A stretch of DNA of 64,000 nt, taken from contig JAEHOE010000077.1 in NCBI GenBank assembly GCA_016858145.1, positions 312,501-376,500 on the forward strand, given 5' to 3'. Below the pieces are notes generated by a model that saw nothing but the letters and a program-made list of their open reading frames with translations, ran no database searches and was not told where the DNA came from. The position numbers and the translations under genes are program-made. Positions 48,601-64,000 of the stretch are shown here, one piece after another; position 1 is the first letter of the stretch; each line of letters opens with the position of its first letter. This DNA is from Edaphochlamys debaryana. Taxonomy: Eukaryota; Chlorophyta; Chlorophyceae; Chlamydomonadales.

Positions 48601-51600
48601 TTTTCAGGTGTGTGTGTGTGGCAGCGGGGCAGAGAGGATGCGGCGCGGTGGGTTTATGTACATGGCGGTCGGTTCAGGACGGAGCAGGACAGGACAGGGC
48701 AAGACTGGGCAGGGCAGCTGTCTGCCTGCTGGTGAGGAGCCTTCGCCCCCGCTGTTCCTACACCCGCCCCCCACCCCACCCCCTCACCCATTGGTGTTGC
48801 AGCCATGTACCCGAGTGTATGTGTCCCTCCAGGGCTGCGGGTGGGGGGGGAGAGGGCGGAGCGTGGTTTCGGATGGCTTGGCGAGGGTACAGGGGTGAGC
48901 ACGGGTGGGGGGGGTTTAAGTTGTGGGTGTGCGGTGCCCCCACCCATCCCACGCCCCCACCCAAGCTCCCACCTAGTCCCGCTTCCCCCCTCTCCCCCAC
49001 CCCGGCCCCCGCCCCCACCCCCACCCACATGTGCCCGTGAGCGTGAGCAGCTCGGGCGCTGCGGCCGCTGCGGCGGCTGCGTGGGCGGGGTCCTCGGGGT
49101 CCACGAAGCTCACCCCTGGGGGGCGCGGGGGGGGGAGGGTGGAGGGTGGAGGGCGGAGGGTGGAGGAGGGGGTGTTTAAAGCTGATGAGCGGGAGAGCGT
49201 CTAGGGAGGAGGGGGAGGGCGGAGCGCGGGGAAGAGGGGTGTGGGGCCGAGGGGTTGGGCCGAGGGGTGGGGGGCCGAGGGGTCGGGGGCCGAGGGGCAA
49301 GGGGGGGGCCAGGCGGGGGCCCCGAGGGGCCGGGGGTGAGAACACGGGGGTCTGCCGGTAGGCGCTACCACAGCCACCCAGGTCGGCACAGCGCTTCAGC
49401 TGAGCCCGTATGTCGGGCGGGGGCAGCCGCCGCCATCTGCGCACAGCCCGGGTCTTGCTCGCCCACATGTTGCCACCACCACCCTCACCCACCCTATCCC
49501 GCCGTGCCCCCGGCCCTACCCCGCCCTACCTAGGTCGGCAAAGGACCGGCGGAAGGCGAGCGTTCGGTTGCCGGGGGGGCTGAAGAAGGGGGGCGCGACG
49601 GCGAAGGGCCAGGGGTCTGCGAAGGGACAGGGGGGGTCAGGGGGGTTCAGGGGGGTTCAGGGGGGTCAGGGGGGCTCAGGGGGGCTCAGGGGGGCTCAGG
49701 AGCAGGGAAGGAGGCGGAAGGGGGGGGGGGAAAGGGGGAGGGCAGGGGCGGGGACAACTCTGCACGGTGAGCCTAGACGTAGCCTCGGCCCCGCCCCTTC
49801 CGCGCAGCTTTCCTCTCGTTCGCCCCTGCCCTCCCCTCGCACTTGCAACCGCCTTCGCCCCCACTACCGTACTGTACGCTTCACTGCCTCATACAGTTCA
49901 CATACATACAGGACACGTACCCACATGAAACGAGTAACACATGGGAAGCCCAAGCAAGCAGAGCAATAAGCAGAGCAACCAGCAGAAACTTCAAGCGGAG
50001 AGGCGAAGATAAGACCCGGGCTCACTGCTGGTGTGGGGGATCCAGAGCTTGGCTGACCAGAGGGTGGCGTTGGCGGGGGCGCCCGGGGGCCGGGGGGGGT
50101 CTTCGGGGCGGGGGTCGGGGTCGCCCCACACCCGGTCGGCCAGGGAGGGGGGCAGGGGGTGGACCTCAGGGAGGGGGGAAGGGGGTGGACCTCAGGGAGG
50201 GGGGAAGGGGGTGGACCTCAGGGAGGGGGGAAGGGGGTGGACCTCAGGGAGGGGGGCAGGGGGTGGACCTCAGGGAGGGGGGCAGGGGGTGGACCTCAGG
50301 GAGGGGGGCAGGGGGTGGACCTCAGGGAGGGGGGCAGGGGGTGGACCTCAGGGAGGGGGGAAGGGGGTGGACCTCAGGGATGGGGGCAGGGGGTGGACCT
50401 CAGGGAGGGGGGAAGGGGTGGGTGGGTGGGCGGGTGTAAGAGGGAGTGGAGTGGGGAGAGGGAGCGGGAGGGAGGAGAGAGGAGGGGGCGGGAGGGGAGG
50501 GGCCAGCGTGGGGTCACGTGCGAAAGGGGCGGAGGCACTGCCACCGGCACTTTGCTCCCACACGTGGGCGACCCCCCTGCTCCACCCCTTGCCCCCACCC
50601 TGCATTATCCCCCCCCACTCGCCCCCACCCCCACCTGAGTGCTCCACGCCTTGCCCGCCTCGGCCCCGATCTTGTTGCGGTATTCCTGCCGGAGGGGGGG
50701 GGGCGGAACAGGCGGGGCAGCAGGGGCACAGGGCGTGGGGGCAGGAAGGGGGGTGAGGGGTACGGGGAGGGGGGAGCAAGGTGTGGGAAGGTCCGGCCAC
50801 ATGTAGGGGAGAGCGGCATAGCCGCATGAGTCATGAGAGTGGGGTGGGCAGGTGGACGGGCGTCGATGCTGGGGCATAAGAGAATGGGAGGGGAGGAAAG
50901 GGGTCCGCAGGACGCGTGGAGCAATGGCACCCCCCTCCCCAACGCCACCCCACACACCGGCCCTCGCCTCTCCCTCCCTCCACCAGCACCCCTCCCTCAA
51001 TCCCTCCTCCTCCACCCCACCCAGCCCCCTCCCCGCTCCCTCCGTCCTTCCTACCTCTCCGCATCTATTCGTACCACCACCACCACCCGTCGCACTGCCC
51101 CCCCCCCCCCTTGCTCACATCCTTGCCCGCTGCGCCGAGCCGCTTCCACCCCTCATCTTCCGCCGGTATCCAGGTGTTAACCAGGAACTGCAGGGGGGGT
51201 TGGGCAATCCAGGGGGGGCCCGGGGCGGATGCAAGCGCCAGACCTAGGCACCGAGGGCCAAATGCATTGGGCCATACACGTCGGGTGTGGGCTGGTGCAA
51301 GCCGACCAAAACAACGAGGGCAGGGTGCATTGGGCGTTTTGCTACGGTACGTGCCGGTACGTGTGGCACGGAGCAAAGCGCCAGGCAAGAGATAAGCATT
51401 CCCCTGTGTAGCGTGGGGCCGGGCGGATGGGGTGGGGGTTTGGTGGGTTGGGGCCGGTAGGAGGGAATGGGCGTGGGGTTGGAGGGCAGGGATGCGGATG
51501 AGGGGTGATCCGCCGGGGGCGCGGGGGGCGCTCTATTCATGTTGTTCCATGATGACGCAGATCCAACCCAAAAGAGCCGCTAGGTCCTGAGTCTATGTTG

Positions 51601-54600
51601 AGGACGAGCTCTGTACGGCGAGCGCCCCGGTAAGGGGTGCGCCCCGGAGAGCCCATGGCACCGTGAGTGGCGGCACCCATTGCCATCGCTCCACACACAT
51701 CCCCTCCGTCCAATCCCCGAACAGCCACACGCGTGCCATGGCCCCCCTTTGCTCCTCCGGACTTGTTCCATAACCATCCCCCTCACCCCCCCGCCCCCCC
51801 CCTCCCCCCCCCCCACCATGAACTGCGGGTGCCGGGCCATGCAGCTCCACAGCACATCACTGAACATGTTCTGGTCCTGAGAGGGGGGGGGCAAGGGGAG
51901 GGAAGGGGAGGGGAACGGGGGGCGCCAAGGGAGGGAGGTGTCATGGGATTTGCGCATGGACCCGCAATGGTCCACTACCCGCCCCCTCTCAGCCATTCAA
52001 CGCTCGGAACATAGCAAAGACTGATCCGGATGATCCTGAATACAGCAGGAAGGCATTCCGTCTTGCTGACTCCGCACAGCTAGCCCATCCCCCGGCGGAC
52101 TTGCACAGCGCATGTATGAGGCTAGTGTACGACACACCCTTCCGAGCCGCCGTACCTGATAGTCCCTGAAGCTGTTGCCTCCCCCTGCGTCAGGGGCAGC
52201 GGCAGGGGCAGCGGCAGGGCAATGGGGTAGGGGTAGGGGCGGCGGGCCCGAGTGGCAAGGGTTCAGGCTTACCGGACGGGATCCCCCGCCTGTTACCCCG
52301 TGCCCGCCCCCTTTCCCACACACGAGCAGCCCCCCTCACACGCACCCGCGAGGCTGCCTCCTGCCCTCTTAACGCCCGCACTGCACAGCGGTCATAACGC
52401 ATCCGCAAAAAGTCGTTTCCGCGACTATTTGCTTCCGCCTGGGTAACCCACACCCACCCACGAGGCTCGGGGAGATGGCGGCCAGTGCGTTGCCGTCCTC
52501 TGACCAGCGGACTAGCGGTGCGGGGACGGAAGGAGGAAAGGGCGGAAAGGGAGGGGGAGGGCGGAGGGTACCGGTCAGCGCATGGAGGACGGCACGGGTG
52601 TAGGGGAGGGGGCGGTTTCATGGCGCAACCCAGGTGACTAGGACCCCTGAGGAACGAACCTCATTGACCCTTTCCCCCCCCCCCAGCCCCCCCAGCCCCA
52701 CCCGCTCGCTCCAGGAAGTGGTAGAAGGCCCACACGGTGGGACCCGACACACTGGCATTCTGAAAGTACTGCGGGGGGGGAAGGGGGGATGTGGTGGTTG
52801 GGGGGGGGATGGGGTAGACTGGAGGGGGGAGGGGGAAGGTCCGGACACGGTGGGTCCCTGCTGAAAGCCTTGCAGGGGGGGTGGGGTGGGGGTGGATTGG
52901 AGGCGGGAGGGTTCCGGGAACGGTGGGCCCCGTGCTGGAAGGACTGCAAGGGGGTGGGAGGAGGGGAGGAGCGGATCAGGGGAGGGGCTCGTGCTGTGTG
53001 CCCGTTACTTTCTTCCCTGACCTTCTTGTATCCCCCCCTCCAAAAACACAATCCCGCCCGTGCCCCCACCATGAATCCACTGTTGAGCAGCGCGAACCCC
53101 TCGGCCTGCGGTGGTGGGGCCGGGCCGGGACGGGGGATGGGGGGGCGAGCGTGGGGTGCGAACGCGAGGACGGCCGCACCCGGGCCGGCCCCGGGGCTCC
53201 GTGACAGGTGGCGGTGGACGATTGGTGCAGGCCGCGCCTCGTTGAACCTTTGCCCCATCGCCCAACCCCGCCTGCGCACTCAGGTTGGAGGCCGACAGCC
53301 GCGGCTGCTCGACGCAACACAACCTAATATAGTGACAGCACACGCACCTGTGCGATCATGTTGAAGGCCGCAAGCGGCGGCTGCTTGACGTATCCGTAGA
53401 AGTCCCCCAGCGGCACGTTGTCCGAGTCCAGGCACAGCACGTTGTAGCCCAGGGCCAGGGCGCGCGCTGCGCAGCACGGCACGGGTGCGGGAGCACAGCA
53501 CGCGGCGCATGATATGATGAGTTGCACAGCATGCGGCGCACGGTGGGGGGATGCCGGGCGTGGGGTTGTCAGCGGGAGGCGGGGTTGAGGCACGGTGCGG
53601 TGTGGCATGATTCTGGGCTGAGGATGTAGGGATAAGGGTTCGAGCGGGTCGGTGACGCGGTGGGGGAGTAAGGCTTGCCTGCGGGGGGCGGAGGCAGCCG
53701 AGGCATGCGAGTGTTGCGGTGCAGGTAGCAAAGCTAGGCGGGAGGGGCAGCGGTAGTCGGCTGCAGAGAGGTGTGGTGTGAGGGCGGGAGGTGTGGAACG
53801 GGGGGAAAGAGCAACGGAGCCACCAGCGGCGTAGCGTTGGGCCCCACCTGCTGTGTAGAACTTCTGCCACACAAAGAAGAAGCCAAAGGTGTTCCAAAAG
53901 AACTCCAGGTGTTCCCTGCGGCCAGGAACGCAAGGCATTGCGGCTTACGAGGTGGAAGGGAGGGCCTTCCTCATCATCCTCAGAGGGGGGCGCTCCCGTC
54001 CCTGGCTGCAGGCGGTTTCACGGCCCTGGGCGGTGAGCCGTCGTCGCCCTTTCCCCGCTTCTTCACCGCTTCCCCCGCCACTGCGCCAGCCACCCGACTC
54101 TCCCGGGCACACTTGCCAGCCTCAAGCCCGGAACCCCGCGCTCGGAACATCCCTGCCCAGGCCCCCACCCAATCCGCGCGCTCACCCTGGCCCGGGCCGG
54201 GCGTACCAGCCACAGGAGGCGGGGCCTGGGGCACCGCAGTGGGAGGGAGTGGGACGACGGACGAGGGGGCAGGGAGCGAGGGGGCATGGACGGAGGCAGG
54301 GCCGGGAAGGGGGGGCATGAAGTGTTGAGATAGAGACCAGGGGGTACCGTGGGCCGACCCAGATCGCGCACCGAGTCACCGGGCCCCCCGGCCCCGGCCC
54401 CCACCCCATGGCGACCCTTAAGTGCCCTGAGATCACCAGGACAGATGGGGACCTCGGGTGGAGACCAACGGAGCAAGGGCAGTCCCCGGCACCGTGCCGT
54501 ACATCCACAGATGCCCCCGACCCACATCCCTTGCGACGCACCCAGGCCTCTCCCCAGCGCCTCCACAGCTATGTGGCCGTACTGCTTGTCGTACGACACG

Positions 54601-55668
54601 AAGAGCTGATGCAACCGCTGCGGGGGCCACGTGCGGGGATGAAAGGGGTGAGCGCGCTGCACGCGCAGGAAATGCTCTAGCCGAGGAGGGGACGCACATA
54701 CAGCAGCACAGCGGCATACGCACCTCTCAAACTTCAGGCGCTCGAGCCAGGCCCGAGCCCCTCTGCAGCGGCCGCTCTAAGCACAGCCCTCAGGCCGTCC
54801 CCACCCCCCCAGCCCTACCCCCCCGCCCCCGACCCACATGGCAGTCCTCCGCGGTGGGCAGCACGGGCAGCACGTGGGCCCAGCCCTTGCGGCGGAACTG
54901 GTCCACTGGGGGGGGGGAGAACAGGGCAAGGGTGCCAAGGGATAGGCGGGCTGGTGATGGGGTTGAGCGCAGCATGTGGGTATGGCGTGTTCTGAGGGTG
55001 ATTGGGGGTCTCGGTGGTTGAGGTGGAGAGGGGTGGAGCGGTCCGCAGCACGGATGGGAGGCGGACTGAGGGGTGACGGTACTTGACGGCGTGTGGGGAA
55101 GAGACCAGGACACCAGGTGGGCACCCGTCAAGGGAAAGGTCCCCAAACGGGAAGAGGGCGGCCACGTGCTTGCAGGGAGTTAGGACTGACGGATGCGCGA
55201 CAGGAAGGACCACGCGCATACTTGCAGAGAACCCCCAAGCCCCTCCGCAGCCCCTCCCGCTCCCAATTAAAGGTCCCCCCGCCCCCCCCCCCCACCGACG
55301 CATGACGCACGGTGGTTGCGCCTGCGCGACCCCCACCCCACCCCCCAGCCCCTCCCCGCCCCTCCCCCTCTACTAAGGGTGTATTCCCCCCTACCCCCTG
55401 GTCGACCAGCGCGCAGGTGCTCACCAACGTAAGCTGCCTCCGCTATACGCGAGTCCGAGAAAACAACAATCTCCTGCTTGTAATGCGTATTCGTGAGCGC
55501 CTCCTTCACTTGCGAAGCATCGTCCAGCGGACCGACATAACTAGCGATGCGGCCCGCCGAACAGTATTCTTGGTTGATGCATTCTACCGCTGCGTAGTAA
55601 GGCACACAGGCACCGCTGCCGAGAAGCAGCGCTGCCGTGAGCAAAGTCGCAAGGCGCTGAGCCCGCAT
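45687..55668 (-). CDS. Glycosyltransferase-like protein, nucleotide-diphospho-sugar transferase type (many exons)
   Basis: About 25 short exons over 10 kb; not every border could be fixed. From ATG 55668 the N terminus (MRAQRLATLLTAALLLGSGA) is a signal peptide or signal anchor. In order, coding segments include KQEIVVFSDSR (near 55,470), WAHVLPVLPTAEDCH (54,840), HQLFVSYDKQYGHIAVEALG (54,560), EFFWNTFGFFFVWQKFY (53,870), LALGYNVLCLDSDNVPLGDF (53,420), FALLNSGFMVGA (53,080), VSGPTVWAFYHFLE (52,730), DQNMFSDVLWSCMARHPQF (51,850), WIPAEDEGWKRLG (51,150), SGRLGWWHRHLKPRYQQ (48,540), LVKANPLIASGNWNWW (48,170), IVTYAPGVIHYNLS (47,720) and the end EIPAGMKMQW. LDSDNV is a DxD-like sugar-nucleotide motif, and LNSGFMVG and DQNMFSDVLW fit the Nucleotid_trans (GT77-like) fold. 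It would act in the Golgi on wall glycoproteins or glycans. The C-terminal half is unfamiliar, and two genes are possible. The junction between about 54,725 and 54,635 did not join cleanly in frame. Confidence 0.6.
49629..49702. repeat. G-rich short tandem repeat in an intron
   Basis: Repeats of about 10-11 bases of the form GGGGGGTTCA or GGGGGGCTCA within an intron of the glycosyltransferase-like gene. Confidence 0.7.
50149..50417. repeat. 26-bp minisatellite in an intron
   Basis: About ten copies of a 26-bp unit containing GGACCTCAGGGAGGGGGG followed by (A/C)AGGGGGT. It lies in an intron of the glycosyltransferase-like gene; the open frames across it are repeat artefacts. Confidence 0.93.
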
Positions 55669-56498
55669 CTCGACTTGCGAAGGGCTCCGCGGCTCATGGG
55701 CGGGTTCAGGACTCCACTTGCTAGCGTTTCTATGAGCAGAAGTGGCATCCTGAGATTGCCCGTGGGCGCGCGCCGTGATGCCGGGGGTGCCGTGTTTGTG
55801 CCCGGCTGAAACCCCCTCGCTCTCGACGCTCGCTTGCCTCACTGGACACACATACACGCTTGCCCACGGGATCCCACAGCTACAGCAAACGGCTTACAGA
55901 ACACGTCTTTGTCCATAGTCACCCACCAAGAGGTGGGGCCCCTACCACCACCGCGCCTACGCCTCCCTCGGCTCAAGCGAGCAGCCAGTCACACCAAGAG
56001 GCGGGGCGAGCGCCCCGGCCGCATCTCCGCCTGCCGGGCTGAAACACCCTCGCCTGTCAAGGACCGTGCACCTGATGCGCCACTGTCCCGGTGCTCTCCT
56101 GCTCTCCGCAACCCCACAGAGGTCCCCGCACGCAGCCCCCACCGTCCCTACCCGTCACACCAGCGCGCGGCCCCCCTGCACGGCCACCCCCCACCTGGGT
56201 ACGACCCCTCGGGCGCGCCGCATTGCCGTTCGAGCGCGTGAGGCGTGCATCACAGGCGCACCCGCCCAGCCGCCATGCCATGGCCCCTCCCGCTTCCCCA
56301 AGCATGCTCTGCGCTGGGCAGCCCCTCCACCTCATCCCGACGTCCCACCGATCCCCACATGGACACTGTCTCCTGCCTCCAATGCCGCCCGCCCGAAGCC
56401 AGCCCCTCCAAACACTGTACGTCCACGGTAGCCCCGCGCCACCCGCGCCGCCCATGCCCTCTGCTGCTGCCTGCCCGCACCGCTGCAGCCCTTGCTCC
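55669..56498. other. Spacer upstream of the glycosyltransferase-like gene, downstream of LSM3
   Basis: No supported exon. It should hold the promoter of the glycosyltransferase-like gene and the 3' UTR of LSM3. A minus-strand TGTAA lies at 55894-55898. Confidence 0.45.
55894..55898 (-). terminator. Candidate TGTAA polyadenylation signal for LSM3
   Basis: TGTAA on the minus strand about 600 bases after the LSM3 stop. It fits the green-algal polyadenylation signal, but such a short motif is weak evidence. Confidence 0.25.
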
Positions 56499-57464
56499 CT
56501 ACGACCGCAGCGGCGGCGAGATGAGGATGACTCCGTCTCCGCGCACAAAGAGGAAGGGGATGACGCGCTTCTGGGTCTGCGGGCGCGAAAGGGGCACGGT
56601 CAGCGCCGGGCAACAAGGTTGCTTAAAAAAGGAAGCTAGAAGCAGGGCAGAAAGGCAGCGGGAATGGGTGAAGGAGGGGCGCGCCCAGCTTTTCCAATGA
56701 ACTGCTCAGGTGGCCTTGTCCGCTAAGTACCCACCCCTTCACCCACCCTCCAGCGCCCTCCAGCCTACACAACGCCCCCGTGCCCGCATTGTCCATGCTC
56801 CCCGACAGGCCCACCCCCCCGCCCCCCACCCCCCGTGCGCCCCACCTTGATGATCTCCTCGTACGTCTCATCGTCGATCTCCATGGTGGTGAGCGTCTCC
56901 TCCACCTCCCCCAGGATCATGTTGAGATGCTGGTCGTACGCCTGCCGTATGACGAGGGGTCGGGTGAAGGTGCGTGGTTGGCGGGCGCCATGGGTGGGGC
57001 GGGCCATCGAGCAGCAAAGGACGGTCCGCGCCAGGCACCATGGCACAGGGGGAGGGACGACCGAGGCAGCGGCAACCGCTCTGCAAGGTCCGTCCATGCT
57101 GCCTTAGGAGTGAGCCCGTGGCTGGGGGTAGGCCAGCCCACACACAGCCTGTCGCCAAGCCCCCCTTTGCCCCGCTGGAAAGGCGTGGACCCCTGGCCGC
57201 TTGAGCACTATGGGTGCTTGGGCTCAACCGCCCGGGAAACGTCATAGACTAGACGGGGTTGTCCCACAGAGTGGACACTCCGCGCGGCGTCCCTCTCCCC
57301 TGGGCCATGGCGCGCTCCGCCCCGGCCGGCTCCGCGCAGCTCACATGCAACCGGCCCCTGAGCTCCCGCTCCCCGCGGAGCTTGACGTAGATGCGCTCAT
57401 CCAGACTCAGGCGGATCAGGTCTAGCGGCTCCTTGACGGTGCCGGTGTCGCCGTCGTCCGCCAT
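56499..57464 (-). CDS. LSM3: U6 snRNA-associated Sm-like protein LSm3
   Basis: Three exons (57345-57464, 56846-56941, 56499-56576) give 97 residues, the usual LSm3 length. The protein reads [55 protein letters not shown], and [20 protein letters not shown], nearly identical to plant and animal LSm3. Sm1 and Sm2 motifs are complete. It belongs to the LSm2-8 ring on U6 snRNA (nuclear splicing) and the LSm1-7 ring in cytoplasmic mRNA decay. The start has a short acidic leader (MADDGDTGT) typical of the family. It is divergent to the JmjC gene, sharing a spacer of about 940 bp. Confidence 0.97.
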
Positions 57465-58401
57465 TTCGCCTCCGAGCTACAAGCTGCCGTGACAACCCAA
57501 AGCTGATAGACTCAATGGACTTCACTCTAGCTTGTTGCGGGAAAGCACAAGCTGCAAGTTGAACGAGGCCGATCTTGAGAACTCTGGCGCGCTCGCTTTC
57601 GGGCCCTGTTGTGAGGGTTGGATGTGCAAGAATGAGCGAGTGGAGCTGGAGCGAGACGCAAAGCGGCGGGATGACGCGGCTCCGTCCCCCTGTCCCCTCC
57701 ACCCCTCGATGCCACGCGCAAGCCCATGAACCAAGGGCTCTTGCCTCGCACACGCACGTCTTCACTCGCTCAGCCCCATACATCCAAACGAAGCCTCGTC
57801 AATCGATAGCGGGACCTGCCGCAAGCTTCGCCGCAACACTCGAGCGCAACGTAGGCCAAACATCCTCCAAACCTCTTTAGCTCGGCTTCGGCCCCAACGA
57901 GCCCCAGTAGACTCTACACATCCGTCTCATTGTAACGCCGGCTGGGCTCTGCTTCACTTGTGCGCGCCGAGCGAGGGCGCAATGAACCCACCACGACGCG
58001 CAACCTAGAGCCGCAAACCTAGACGGAGGGCACTAGCCGGACTCGGAGCTCTGGTGCCTAGCAGCGGCGAGCAGGACTAGCACCTCGAGGTGAGTCTGCG
58101 TGGCGCTGGTACAACGGCGTCCTTTGCCGCCACTCGGAGGCTCTCCGCCTCAGCAACAGTAGTCCCAGGCGTCGTGCCTCGGGTCACAACGCATTGGGCG
58201 TGCAAGGCACTGCAGCCGGCTGGGCCCGGCACAAGCCCTGGGCGTTGGGACAGCGAAGCCCCTGTGATGGCGAAGTGGGGCGAACGCCCTGAAGAGCCAG
58301 CTGGGTTCCGGGTTCGCCGTCTCCACCTTCACCTACTCGACCTTCACCCTCAGACTTAGAGCCCGTGGTGCCGGCACTTCCCCTTGGAGCGACCGGCAAG
58401 C
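57465..58401. promoter_or_regulatory. Divergent promoter region between LSM3 and the JmjC gene
   Basis: The two genes start on opposite strands from this 937-bp spacer, so it must contain both promoters and 5' UTRs. It is less G-run-rich than surrounding introns. No distinct core elements could be assigned. Confidence 0.5.

Positions 58402-64000
<5,599 letters not shown>

Noticed and set aside
50031..50756. Gly/Arg-rich open frames over the 26-bp minisatellite
   Set aside because: Repeat artefact within an intron; the frames have no conserved sequence outside the repeat.

Overview
The window is nuclear DNA of a eukaryotic green alga, probably a chlorophyte. It is very GC-rich. Its genes carry many short introns with GT-AG borders, and it encodes a plastid-type sugar-phosphate translocator with a transit peptide, a fused DHFR-TS, an LSM3 and a KDM4-type JmjC protein. 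I read the gene models by joining exons across GT-AG borders with conserved phase. No bacterial, phage or CRISPR features are present. The species cannot be named from the sequence alone.

Layout. 496-2841 (+): a divergent member (copy A) of an unfamiliar family with two EF-hands, a Cys-rich zinc-finger-like domain and a C-terminal CaaX box. 4976-8787 (-): a plastid phosphate translocator of the GPT/PPT type, ten exons. 9744-14910 (-): bifunctional DHFR-thymidylate synthase, ten exons. 16445-44480 (-): a head-to-tail array of seven more copies of the family (B to H). Six have intact gene models; the promoter-most copy H is a pseudogene. 45687-55668 (-): a long, many-exon glycosyltransferase-like gene with an LDSDNV motif. 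56499-57464 (-): LSM3, three exons. 58402-64000 (+): the 5' part of a KDM4-like JmjN/JmjC histone demethylase, cut by the window end.

The array is the most interesting part. Exon lengths and phases are almost invariant (167, 135, 490 or 514 bp, then a variable last exon). The last exon encodes a Cys cluster, a Gln/Ala-rich helix of variable length and a C-terminal CSIM or CTIM. Copy A ends in CCMM. The combination suggests a calcium-binding, zinc-binding, farnesylated membrane-associated protein family that has grown by tandem duplication. The role is not known to me.

Mobile DNA marks the array's history. A 5'-truncated non-LTR retrotransposon (30715-33572), encoding RNase H and a probable restriction-like endonuclease, sits between copies E and F with a 13-bp target-site duplication. 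A separate 1.07-kb insertion upstream of G (40116-41189) ends in the same sequence as 46-bp insertions upstream of E and F, and all three are flanked by short direct repeats. Flanks, the 46-bp insert and intron 3 of copy C show a mosaic pattern, as expected from unequal crossing-over or gene conversion. Minisatellites and polypurine tracts are common in introns and spacers.
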